In this document: one piece after another, positions 25,701 to 36,330 of the stretch
Position numbering within the stretch: the stretch's first letter is position 1
Layout: each line of letters opens with the position of its first letter
DNA from: Tenebrio molitor
Lineage: Eukaryota; Arthropoda; Insecta; Coleoptera; Tenebrionidae
DNA length: 64,000 nt
Assembly (NCBI RefSeq): GCF_963966145.1
Contig: NC_091051.1
Coordinates: 11,160,001 to 11,224,000, forward strand
Direction of reading: 5' to 3'
Made by a program: the position numbers and the translations under genes
Notes under the pieces: generated by a model
What the model was told of the DNA's origin: nothing
Databases searched by the model: none
The model's input: only the letters and a program-made list of their open reading frames with translations

Positions 25701-28700
25701 AGACATCTGTCGACCACCACCTGGTCGAGGTTCCGCCCGCGCCCGGCTTACGGATGGCGTAAGCAGAGGGACTAAGCAGTAAACCGAGCGAGGCAGCCAA
25801 CAACACAATGAACACGCCACCTTATCTGGGGCTTTTGTTCTACTAGTGACACATTCTATTTAAATTAACATGAAAATTGCATCAGCTCATCAGCATCGTC
25901 TAGATAGTTAGGCAAAGGATTTGGGTATCTGCCCAATAAACTCGCCATCTTTGTATACAGAATTTCGCAGCGATTTTCAGTACCTCTACCTAAATGAATC
26001 AGCACAATTTATAGCAGAACCCTAACTGCGAAACTTGAATAATGTTATACCCGGTGTCCCATGAGGTTATCAACATAGGCACACGTAATTTATGCACCAA
26101 ACTCTACTAAATCATTTTTCTGTTGTGACATATTATGATTAATTGTGGTACCGATCTGGGTTTCGAGTACAAAGACTTGATTGCAAGGTTTTCATTCACA
26201 GAAATATCCTTCGAAGAAGCGTTGAGTATCCCAGACACTTACAAAACGAAATTACTGGCTAGACTTTGTTTGTTTTTCCTGCCTCCGATAGAACAATAGC
26301 GGAAATTCGAGGCCAAATTGTTAGATTTTCCGCAGAATTGTGCATCTAAAGGAGACGTAAAGTAATATTTCCTGAGTTTAATTCGGCATTTAAAAATAGC
26401 AATTTCATCACAGCAGTTTCTGGTTCAAGCCAACCCAACTTTTACAACGTTTCCCAAGAAATGAGATGTTATCACTTAAATCGAAACTTTGTAGAATTGG
26501 ATTTCGTTCTATATACAGACGCATAAACCAAATTAATATTTTGTTGTAAATACTTTGCAAGTCTATTTAAATTTTATGAAAATAGGACATGTATCCAACA
26601 TGCGATCTAGATAAAGATGACTGTGAAAACTTGCAAGGTTTAGTACCTCGGGAAAAATGAAACAACTTGCTACGTAACGGTGGTGATGTATTGTTGGAAA
26701 TATCAATAAAACTGAATTCGGTTAGTTTTTTCAGGTTCAATTTACACAAAAACTTTTATTTCAATAAGGAAAGAAAAATATTTGTACTCTTTGGAATTGC
26801 GATCGTGTTCAGTGTTGCTAGATGGAACTGAAATATACATAATTGGGTATTTAAAAAAATCTTTTTTCTATTAAAAAAATATTTGACTTTGTTAAACTTA
26901 CATCTTTCATGTAGTTGTTATTTATGAAAAAAAAAATCTAAGTATAGGAAATCTGTGGTGATTTCGAAATTCTCAGCTGCCTTAAAAAAACGTGCTCCTG
27001 AACGACTTCGGTAGTTCCATTATATGTATTTAAATCCAGACTTCAAAGAACCTTTTTTGATAAATACCTCCTACAGCAGAAATTCGAACTTGTTCTCTTG
27101 CATAAAATATCACCACCCAATTCTTTCATCCTTGCGCACACTACACACAAAAGTGAAGGTGAGCAAAGTCACACAAAGTGGTTGTATTCTACATCTATAC
27201 ATATTTCTTTGCAATTTTTCAATTTTGATAATAATTTTAATTTGAAGTTTTTTCTGACAGTGTTTTTATTTCTTCAATGTTTGTCGTGTCTTTATCGTTT
27301 TTATTTATATGGCTACTCCTGCAGCTCTGCACTAACGTCGCTTAAACTTAGAAACACAATGCAAATTTGGAAGTGACGCACAGCTGACTGTTTTTCGCTC
27401 GCTCGGCTTAACTCGGTTCCCCCGAACTTACTCGAATGACCCTTTCACTTCGGAGCGTGTGAGATGACGCGTGACGGTAAAACTAATTCGCTTCCCGGGA
27501 AAACGTCGCGGTGCGCCTAAAGAAGTTTTCAATAGCACGTTGAAAGTGCATACGAGTATGTATTGCCATTTGGAGAATATCAAGATAACTTCGTCTTTAA
27601 TGATACATATCAGCAATGATTTTCATCTGTTGTATTTGCTACAAAAACTTGTTATTTTCGAGTTGTTAAATAATTTATTTCCGCAATAAATGATTTCAGA
27701 TCATTATCATAATGTTCACCCCATTTCCTCCGGCATGGAATGTTTCGTACGTCATCATCCACAAATGGCTTACCTGAAACATACGAAAAAATTGTTAAAA
27801 TCATATAATGAGTTTATGGAAAATCAATGTTAATTATATTGTAAGTGTATTTTGTAATTCCAACTCTGATACTAATTTTATATTCACATCGGACTTTACC
27901 CAGTCGCGACTGCTTTCGTTGATGACACGTGATAATATGTAATAGATTTGTATAGACCTTGTAGGTCTGACAATTATGGACTACTGTGTATTGATGTATT
28001 AGCAAGACAGTAATTATTATGTACCAAGCAGGACAGTTCAGTCATTAAAAGACTTAACCGGAGAAAACCAAGACAAAGAAAAAAAAGGGAAAAAAATACA
28101 AACATACTGTAAATCTCTGGTAAATCTCCGTTCTGAGACAACCTCTACCCCAATCGGTCGTAGAAACCCTTTCTCACGTTAACCAGCTGTCTGTGATATT
28201 CCGGGATTTCGCTCCTACCTCCTTTCCCGATATTCAACTTTATGATTCCTCGTCGTGTAAATATCATAATGTCATAATAAAACCGCATAACAAAAACAAT
28301 TTCCCTGATAACACAACGAGATTCGTCTTTATTATCATTTCCCCCACTGGAAATAATTCATTCCGGAGATGTTGACTCCTGTACGGGCCGCAATTTGTCT
28401 CTTACAAGATCTACTAGACAACAGATATTGAAACCTCTCGTCGAAAAGTTTTCCTTAATGTTGTGTTCCACTGTTACAGCAGATAAAGCCTTATCCGATT
28501 TTATGGAGAATCCAGCGGCTTGAAAGTGGTATACACTTCGAAATATGATAAGCAAAAGACGATTGCCCAACTTGCAAAACCACAATAACGAAAAATTGAT
28601 GTAATAAATTTTGTAAGTTCTTCTCGTTCGAAAGTTTGAAACTTCCGCCATGTAGAGTCGTTTATAAATTCGTAAGGTGCCTCTCGCATTATATTAAATT

Positions 28701-31700
28701 CTCTTTTAATTTTCCCCTAAATTTTGTATTTTTAATGTGCGCAGGTTATTGGATAAAAAGCTTCCTGCCATACACAAAATGAATTAAATTAATTCAACCA
28801 CCTCACATTTTATTTCATTTCTCTTCTGCTGATTACTTCAAGATGAGCAAACAATTTAATTTTCTTAAACTACAATTTTTAATGTCTGAGAAATATTTAG
28901 ATACTTTTTGGTGTTCCACCTAGATAGATAAAAATTCTCAAAAAAGTGTAAGTGACATTTTTGATCGAATTCTACATATTTCAATTGTATTGTTTCAGAC
29001 TTTATTGTCAGTTATACGAGTACAGTAATAGTGCATTATTCAACAAGCGTGTAATGATGGCTATTACAGAGAAGAAGTAAGTGAGTTCTAGCCGCTACAC
29101 GCGAGTAGAATCCTATACTTTTTCTACGACGTACAAATTTTATCATTGTTACTATCAAAATGTATTTTTTTTAGATATGCGATTGGTCATAACCCGTAGA
29201 GAGTAATGAGACGTTACTCACGGCCGTGGGTTATTAATATCATTACTTAGGTATTGACACCTGTAAAATAATATTTAATTGGAGTAAGAGTAAAACAATG
29301 AACACTTTAGTACCATAATTACAAAAAGGAAAAGGAAGTATGTATTATTATTTGCGTGATAAAGCTCCGCTGAAATAAATAATCGGCTTTAATTGTTTGC
29401 AGCGTCTCTTTCGTAATTTGTAAGACATTGCAATCTCAAATTAGATAAATCTATCTTAGCGACCAGTGACCACTGTTAGCAGATAATTAAGCAGTATCCA
29501 CTTGTGCGAAGAGTGTTTCATGAGCCGCTTCGTTAGAGTGGAGGAGCTTTTAAATTTACGAATCCCACTGCAATAAACAGAGGAAAGATAGAGGTTGCGT
29601 TTGAAGCCGTGTTTCCGTATCAAGTTTAAAAATTTATTGGCTCAACTGGGAATCAATAAATATGAGAGGAGCAGTTTTATCGGAATGGATAAAAATAATT
29701 GTTGTTTGTTGGAAAGTCAGGCGACGGAAGTTGTCAAAATGTTAAGTGAAGGAGCTGAAAAGGCGAGACATACTGTCGAATCATTGTGTTCACATAAGGA
29801 TTTCATTTATTTGAGACTTGTGAAAAAGACGGGCGGTCTGATAACAGAACTATTGACGGCCCTTCCGGCTCAAGGCGGCTTTCAGATTTCAGCCCTCCAC
29901 GGGTCACTAGCTGCAAGTCATTTTTCGGGTCAGCGGCGCCAATTATTGCTACACTGTGATATAGTTTCGCGTTATGTTTTTCTTCACACACAGTAAGCTT
30001 ATAAATAATTATTTAGGTGCGTGTTTCCAACAATTTATCTTTAGAATCATTAATATTTTGTACGGCAACACAAAACTTCCATGGAGGAAACCATAAATTA
30101 TAACTTCTTATACAATGAATAATTATATAATATATATTTCACTATTTTTGGCAGGGCCGGTTTCTGTTGCAACCATCACGATTTCGTCCGATAGTCGAAA
30201 TGCCAGTGGCTGGCCCGCACTTTGACCCGACCACAAAACCACCGACTTACTAAATAAATAAGGGCAAAAACTAATTAATTATGTACACGTGGTGATGGCA
30301 GCGTATTCCATTAAATTCCGTCTGCGAAAATGTAATTAGAAGATAGTTATCAGAACAAGCAAATGAAATTCTGATGGCAACATTTACACATGGTGTATAC
30401 AGGACGATGATGACATTAACGTGGTACATCTGGACAAGAATACATTAGTTTCGTTCAGTAATAGGCTTTTAGGATTACCGGGAGACATAAATTACTTCTG
30501 ATTAATACCAATTTCATCTCTCAGCTGGGTTCCCATCGTTCATAAATACGCAATTCCCCCCAAACTAGCATCTTTATAAATAATTACACTACGACATCAA
30601 AGCCAAAGGAAAACCCATTCTTTTGGCAGCATTGAACCAACACAAAAATAATTAATTGACTCGAAAATGTCATTAAGGGTAAAGGCGTAGTCAAGTTTCT
30701 GTTTGTTTGAAATCGTTTTTCATTAAACAACAGGGATAAAATTATCACAAAGTTTCTGCTCATATAAAGGGGACCAACATAAGATATAGATTTATTGAAC
30801 CATTAGCTCTCCTACTCCCTTAATAGCTTTCTCGCCTTTTTACCAACAGAGAAATACATTTTAAATTAACCCACTTTATAAAATATTCGAAAACAATAAA
30901 ATAAACATTTCAATCATTCACTTAATAGTACGTACATCTTTCTAATAGGTATAATAATAATAAAAACGTTTTCGAGGACGCAACACACTAATACCAGTAA
31001 ATTGTAAAAAGGATAATCAAATATTCTTCTCTTCTTACTATCCGTTCATCTAAACTTCCTTTCTATTTTGCTCTTCCAGCCATTATTAATAAATGACCAA
31101 TATTTTTTGTCATTAAAATATACAGCCAAAATTTAGATGTACGTGTATGTTCTATGGTAATGACTAATGATAAAACTATAATAATGGATATTATTGATGG
31201 CTTGCTGAAAAAATGAAAAAGTATGGTGTATATTTAAATATAACAGTGATTAGTATCTTTTCAAGTATAACACATACAGCTAATGATTTACAATAAGTTC
31301 TAATATCGCGTGCAATTACTAACATAATGTTGCTGAATATGGTAATGACGTATGATTCGGATAATTGCATATAACGGCTAATTTTAGTTGTATCCAAATA
31401 TGGTTATTTATCATAATATTGATTCACTTGATTAAACTAAATAATTATTTTGATTTTAACTGCGTGTATTGGTCTGTTGTCAAATAGACAGATAAAGGAG
31501 GATTAATAAGAAAGAATACTATTAACAAACGCTATAAAGAGCTAAATGCCGAAAGTATTTATCAGGTATGTGTGTTAAATATCAACAAAAACAAGTTTGA
31601 AATATTTTAATTTCAATAAAATGTTCAAATTGAAACTTTCTGCTACGAAATGTATTAAAATAAAACTGTATACCCACCAATTGGTGCTAATTACCTTTAT

Positions 31701-31976
31701 TTTATAAAAAAGGGGCACGCCATTGAGGCCGGATATCATAACAATGTTTTTTCCCTACCAGTTAGAAATGTAGGCTGTGGATACCTCATTTGAGGTGAGA
31801 AAATTCAACCTTCTCGCTAAGGTAAGAAAGTGAATCATAAAATGTTTATGGTAAACCTGTACCAAAATACAAATGTCAAAAGTGTCAAAAGTGAAATAAG
31901 TTATTGATAAATGAAAGCCAATTCAATAAAGCAAGTTGGTAGGTCAATCATATAATCTGGAAAATAAACAGATAAG
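22701..31976. other. Gene-poor stretch with GC-richer islands
   Basis: No domain-bearing open frame. GC-richer patches lie at about 23930-24240, 24360-24800, 25020-25080, 25640-25830, 27360-27540, 28140-28420, 29750-29960 and 30150-30250; a GT-rich run lies at about 24455-24485. The 133-codon plus frame at 29595-29996 is the longest here, but I recognise no motif in it and the antisense strand is also open for 62 codons. At 26049-26073, CCCGGTGTCCCATGAGG looks like a lone transposon end without a partner. At 31804-31832 a fragment sharing AAGGTAAGAAAGTG with the 32412 hairpin is present. Confidence 0.45.
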
Positions 31977-32237
31977 CTAGGTACAATCGCGAGCAATAAA
32001 TTTTGGTCGTCAAGGTCATTCTTTGACGCAATCGAAAATGTTCCATTGTAAAACAGTCGTAAATATCATAACCTATCATCATGTTGTATGACATTAAGTG
32101 TCATTTTTTTCTCATTTTTTTGACACTTTGTTGACACGCGCATAATCAGGCAGGGAAATTTTTTAAATTTGTGACAATCTAACCAAATTTTGAAATGACA
32201 TTGACGACCAAAATTTATTGCTCGCGACAGTACCTAG
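31977..32237. mobile_element. MITE with CAATAAATTTTGG arms
   Basis: The left end is CTAGGTACAATCGCGAGCAA then TAAATTTTGGTCGTCAAGGTC. The right end is the reverse complement, TTGACGACCAAAATTTATTG then CTCGCGACAGTACCTAG. About 45 bases pair with three or four mismatches. The interior is non-coding and rich in TGACA/TGTCA. Its arms resemble those of 61993-62334 (CAATAAATTTAGGCC). Because CTAGGTAC is itself palindromic, the target duplication cannot be separated from the end. Confidence 0.78.
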
Positions 32238-32411
32238 GTACTACAACTTCTGTTTATATCAAATTTTCGAACAAACGTCAAATCTTCAAATGCGATGACA
32301 AGTTAATTAAACAAATAACCCTACTATTCAATTCTTAAAATTTTCGTTTTAATCAGGAATATAACCATCTTTTTTTGACTTTTTTCAACGAAGTGGTGCC
32401 GGTAGGGAAAA

Positions 32412-32550
32412 AAATAGTATTCAAACCTTGTTAAGAAAGTGCCCTTGCAGACCTTAGGCACTTACAAACCTCGCCTACGGCTCGGTTTATAATCTTTGCC
32501 TGCGGTCTGCCAAAAAGCACTTTCTTACCTTGGTTTGAAATATACTATTC
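32412..32550. repeat. Snapback repeat, AATAGTAT ends, CTCG loop
   Basis: The left arm AATAGTATTCAAACCTTGTT then AAGAAAGTGCCCTTGCAGACC is mirrored by the right arm GGTCTGCCAAAAAGCACTTT then CTTACCTTGGTTTGAA...ATACTATT. The loop has CTCGCCTACGGCTCGG. Ends and loop are the same in style as 18831-18970, which argues that they are two members of one family. Confidence 0.75.
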
Positions 32551-32832
32551 TATCAAGTAATGATAATTCCTTGGAAAGCACTATGTTTTTCATGTTATTC
32601 ATTTTTGTTATGTCCCCACTTTTGACACGATATGCACGTTGGAGTTTGTTCATACAAATATATTATTTTTATTATCTTTATAGAGAGTTTGGTGGTTTTT
32701 AGTTTCTTAAAAAAAACCGGTTCTAATCACAATAAAATGCACGTCTAAGCCTGTACGGTATATGTTTTTGTATTTTTTTCTCTGATTTCGTAAATTTCTC
32801 TTATACTTAAGTCTTTCTTTCTTCATCCTATA

Positions 32833-33460
32833 CAGTGTGAACATAAAGTTTGGAACAAAATTCATAGTAGCGTTATGTGATGTTTTTTGGAAAATCGCTC
32901 GACAGGTCGATTTTATTTTGAAAAATGCGCAATGACATCATCACCAATTTTTTTAAATGGCAACTTCCACTTTTTTCATCTCTTTCTGATAGACCTTCCT
33001 ACTACCTAATCGATGAATGAAAAAAATTGGTACCTTACATAACAATTTTTTTTTGAGAAAATGGCAAATTTTATTTAAAAAAATTAATTTAATTTTTAAT
33101 GTAAAAATTTTAATTGACCTCAAACAAATACAAACAACCATCTAAGGTTAATAATAAAGTTTAACGCAAATGTTGAAATTATTCCTAGCCAACCATTTGG
33201 CACTTACCGACACTTTGTACACTGCGCTCAATAATGTCAGGGCTTTTCGTTCCATTTTAGAGCGAATTTGCTGCAGTAAATCTTCTAAATTGTTTGGTCG
33301 ATTAAAATAAACTTTCTGTTTTAAATAAACCCATACAAAAAAAATTAAATTAAATTTTTGAAATAAAAATTGCCATTTTCTCAAAAAAAATGTTATGTAA
33401 GGTTATGTAACATCACATTACGTTATTATGAATTTTGTTCCAAAGTTTATGTTCACACTG
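32833..33460 (-). mobile_element. Deleted mariner-like element with foldback interior
   Basis: The left end CAGTGTGAACATAAAGTTTG then GAACAAAATTCATAGTAGCG is mirrored at the right end with a few mismatches over about 50 bases. TA precedes the left end; the right side has TGTA. Inside, the minus strand keeps a piece of the transposase C-terminal region (see 33148-33384). In addition about 100 bases on the left (33040-33140) are an inverted copy of bases 33300-33410, including the block TTTGAGAAAATGGCAA on the left. The 628-bp element therefore lost most of a transposase gene and gained an internal inverted duplication. Confidence 0.8.
33148..33384 (-). pseudogene. Transposase C-terminal fragment in the 32833 element
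   Basis: The frame contains VYFNRPNNLEDLLQQIRSKM followed by LLSAVYKVSVSAKWLARN. This fits the end of insect IS630/Tc1-mariner transposases, where a YxxxPxNxxDLxxRIxxxx helix is followed by a basic helix with V..xFxxRxxxC. Neither the DDE core nor the N-terminal DNA-binding part is present, and the usual HFEH ending is not visible, so it cannot encode an active enzyme. It lies just inside the right terminal repeat in the orientation expected if the gene read toward the left end. The N-terminal residues (about 1-25) come from the inverted-duplication region. Confidence 0.6.
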
Positions 33461-34600
33461 TGTATGTAACCTAACCAGCTCAGTTGGCTTTCGTCGATGA
33501 TTGATTCTACTGGTTATTTAACTACTCTTTTGTTTCTTACCCTGCCTCTTCTAATCCCTTTTATATTTCCTAGAAATCTCATTCCTGTAGCTACGATTTT
33601 AGGCGGTATATTTTCAAAAGTTTAATAATAATGAAAGTACGAGTTTCACTATAGTTTTCTTGCTCACATATTTTCCTGCATGTCACTGACAGTTTACGTC
33701 AATTCAGAATTTGCATGTAACGAATGTAGGTCACAATTTATTGGGAATGATAATAACATACGTTTTCACTGAAACTTCAATGGAGCTATTACAGTGTTGT
33801 GTTCTTTGAATCGAAACTATTTTTAGTCTTTTTCCTAAAAGAAGTAAATTCAACACCCTACAAAGTGTTAAAAAATGTGAGTCGGTAAAAAAGTAATGAC
33901 TTAACCAGTCGTCACTTTCAGTGGTGTGAAATTTATCATATTAATTGAGAGTCAACACGTGCAGGAAGACTATCCTGTGTTAACGACTTTTCATTCAACG
34001 ACATTGGAGTGTTACCCTGAATAAGCCTGAATTATTTACGATAACCTTGTGACGACTAGATCCTGAAACAAGCATTGGAAGGAAGAGACCAAAACAGTTT
34101 AAGCGACTTCTGTAATATTTCAAACAAAACTAAATACACAAATTCTTGATGTATTTTAATTGGTCACAGTTTTGAAGACAAAACGGAACGTAAACGGAAT
34201 TCCAGCCAATGACGCATTTTTTCTACAAAATAGCAACGAGAAATGGAAGGGAATAATGTGAATAGAGATTGCATTTAACCCTCTTTTTCAAACGTGTTAG
34301 CGTTATTCAACGGAATGTATTAAAAATTTTCGTTAGGAATTAAAAAAACAGAAGAAGATAAAACCAAAAGTGGAGGAGGAGTGTGAACAATGGTTCGAAA
34401 ATGTTCAAACCGGAAGTTACCGTTTGAACCTTGAGAGATGTGAACCAAAAAATGTTACTCGAGAAAGTCAAGACCAAGTTGGTGCAGAAGAGAGAAGGAA
34501 AGAGGGAGAGAATGATGGTGAGAGAATGATGGTGAGAGAGCGGAATGGGAAGAGAGAGTTCTGTTTCGTCAAAGCAATGCAAAAACGCGTATCTCAACAC
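33461..34600. other. Non-coding stretch with a small tandem repeat
   Basis: Nothing recognisable except a purine-rich tract at about 34340-34560, in which AGAGAATGATGGTG occurs twice in tandem near 34505-34540. The plus-strand 99-codon frame there is biased by this tract and is not a credible gene until its last residues (see next entry). Confidence 0.5.
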
Positions 34601-34629
34601 CAGAATAATTTTAGAAGTTTGGATGAGAT

Positions 34630-34720
34630 TGGTCCTCGATATTCCCCAGATTTGGTTCCATCAGACTAGTGCTTGTTTCTGAACCAATAAACAAAACTAA
34701 AAATTACCATAGAATATTGC
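34630..34720 (+). pseudogene. Tiny mariner transposase relic
   Basis: The frame reads RYSPDLVPSD, then a TAG stop where the family has an aromatic residue, then CLFLNQ and a further stop. YSPDLxPSDxxLF is the signature around the third catalytic acid of mariner transposases. About 30 codons survive. It lies about 200 bp left of a mariner-end MITE (34933-35333) and about 1.3 kb left of another mariner relic; no common boundaries could be found. Confidence 0.6.
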
Positions 34721-34932
34721 TGTACAAAATGAGGGAAAACACAATAATCAAAATGCTCACTTTTTTTCGTTACTTGAAATTATTAGTTTGCATATTTACA
34801 TGCATTATTTATAGAGTGAATCATTATTGTACCTATGCATATTGAATGGGAAATAATTCAGGAAGTACTTAATGATGTAGACTCTTCGTTTGCTTCCGTT
34901 GTTGCTTGAAATACCTACCATTATTATATGTA

Positions 34933-35333
34933 CAGTGCGCCCAGAAATGTGGTAGCAACTTTTACACAAAGTGTCACAAGATGGCACTTTCGAAAAGCCA
35001 AATTTGTTCAATCTTGCAACATTCAATTTTTGAATTTTTTCAAAAGAATATGTTAAGGAGGTTTTCCGAACAATTTTTACCCGCGTTTTGTGCACTAAAA
35101 TTTGTCGAGATGTTGCTCGAAGGGTTCAGTTATTCATTGAGCATAATGGTGGTCAATTTGAACACTTTCAATAAAATTTAAATTTGAATGTTTTATGTTT
35201 GACAATTCTTGACATTTATGTATTTATCTCAATTTAGATAGCGGCGTTGCCATGCAAAAAAAAGGTCTCTGTAAAAAAGTGTCATCTTGCGGGACCAATC
35301 GTAAAACTTGCTACCACATTTCTGGGCGCTCTG
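34933..35333. mobile_element. 401-bp mariner-end MITE, TA flanked
   Basis: The left end CAGTGCGCCCAGAAATGTGG then TAGCAACTTTTAC pairs with the right end (reverse complement CAGAGCGCCCAGAAATGTGG, then TAGCAAGTTTTAC). Pairing is patchy beyond, up to the blocks CAAGATGGCACTTT / AAGTGTCATCTTG. TA lies outside both ends (34931-34932, 35334-35335). The interior has only chance frames on both strands. Confidence 0.88.
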
Positions 35334-35380
35334 TATATAAATCAAAAGTGATTATTAGTATAGCAATATCCCACATAGTA

Positions 35381-35496
35381 CCGTGCGATCAAATAAAAAA
35401 AAATCAGAGTAGGCGAAAATGGTGTTTTGAACCAATCAAAGCGTCAGAATTGCACAATCCAGGTAACTCGATTTTTTTTTTTAATTGATCGCACGT
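35381..35496. mobile_element. 116-bp MITE, TA flanked
   Basis: The left end CCGTGCGATCAAATAAAAAA pairs with the right end TTTTTTTTAATTGATCGCAC then GT. TA occurs on both sides (35379-35380, 35497-35498). The same 12-base end, again preceded by TA, occurs alone at 61871-61882. Confidence 0.75.
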
Positions 35497-35904
35497 TATT
35501 TTGCAAGTACTGGGGTAGAAAACTGTTTATTAAGGAATGGTCGTTTGCCGACAGTAACATATATTCATTTAAAGAGAATCATTATCCAATCAATTGTACC
35601 TTTTAACGGATAAAATTCATATGGGATACATTTCTAAATAGGGCTGATCATTCCAAAAATTTATAAGAATACGAATTAAATTAGACAAATAGACACCTTT
35701 ACAAAAAAATCTGTTCATAAGTTTTAAATTTTAAGTTGTATGAATATGTACCAAAACTGTTATGATTCAAGAAAACATTAATTATTTAGTCATAGCGGAC
35801 AGTCGTCTTTTCTGTTAACAGCGCAGAAAAAAATGTCCAAAAAACGACTGACCACTGAAGCATCATTAACCATAATCTGGATTAATTTCGTGAAGACTTG
35901 ATAG

Positions 35905-36330
35905 GATGGATAAAATCTGGATTCGTCACTTCATTCAGAAGAAAACCGCTCTCCAAGCTTTAGCACCTCATTTCATGCAACTATCGCAGCAGCAAAAGTT
36001 ACGGAAAGTTTATTTTATTCTGATTTTTGATTGATGATTTTCAGCATGCACGGAGTGTAACGGAGAAGTATTAAGCCAAATTAATTTCGAAAATATGGGA
36101 TCAAGGAAGAGGAAAATTAAAGCACGTTGTGCTGTTCCACTGGGACAACGCTTCCGTTCACAAGAGCTGCATTTCCACTGATTCTGTCCATAATGCCGGT
36201 CTCTACATGATGAAGCTACTTCCTCCTGTTTGTTGTTTATTATGTAATTACTGTTTATTTACAAAATTAGAACAACTCCTTGGTGGTACTCATTTTCCGG
36301 ACAGTGATGACGAAGGTAAATGAGTAAGCG
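35905..36330 (+). pseudogene. Mariner transposase gene, broken
   Basis: Pieces in the right order can be read in shifting frames of the plus strand: DKIWIRHF (the family's WIHHF-type block), then FxDDFQHARSVTEKY and AKLISKIWDQ (the block before the second catalytic acid), then VLFHWDNASVHKS with the catalytic D in HWDN, and finally LEQLLGGTHF followed by SDDE. At least two in-frame stops and two frame changes separate the pieces, and the segment that should hold SPDLxPxD is degraded to CCLLCNYCLF. The usual length is about 340 residues, of which roughly 130 remain. No terminal inverted repeats were identified. It is a dead copy; the mariner (D,D34D-type) call is well supported by the HWDN and GTHF...SDDE blocks. 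Confidence 0.85.

Noticed and set aside
26049..26073. CCCGGTGTCCCATGAGG, looks like a transposon end
   Set aside because: No inverted partner found within several kb by eye.
29595..29996. 133-codon plus-strand open frame
   Set aside because: No recognisable domain, the antisense is also open, and there are no splice or promoter signals I would defend. Kept only as a note within the gene-poor block.
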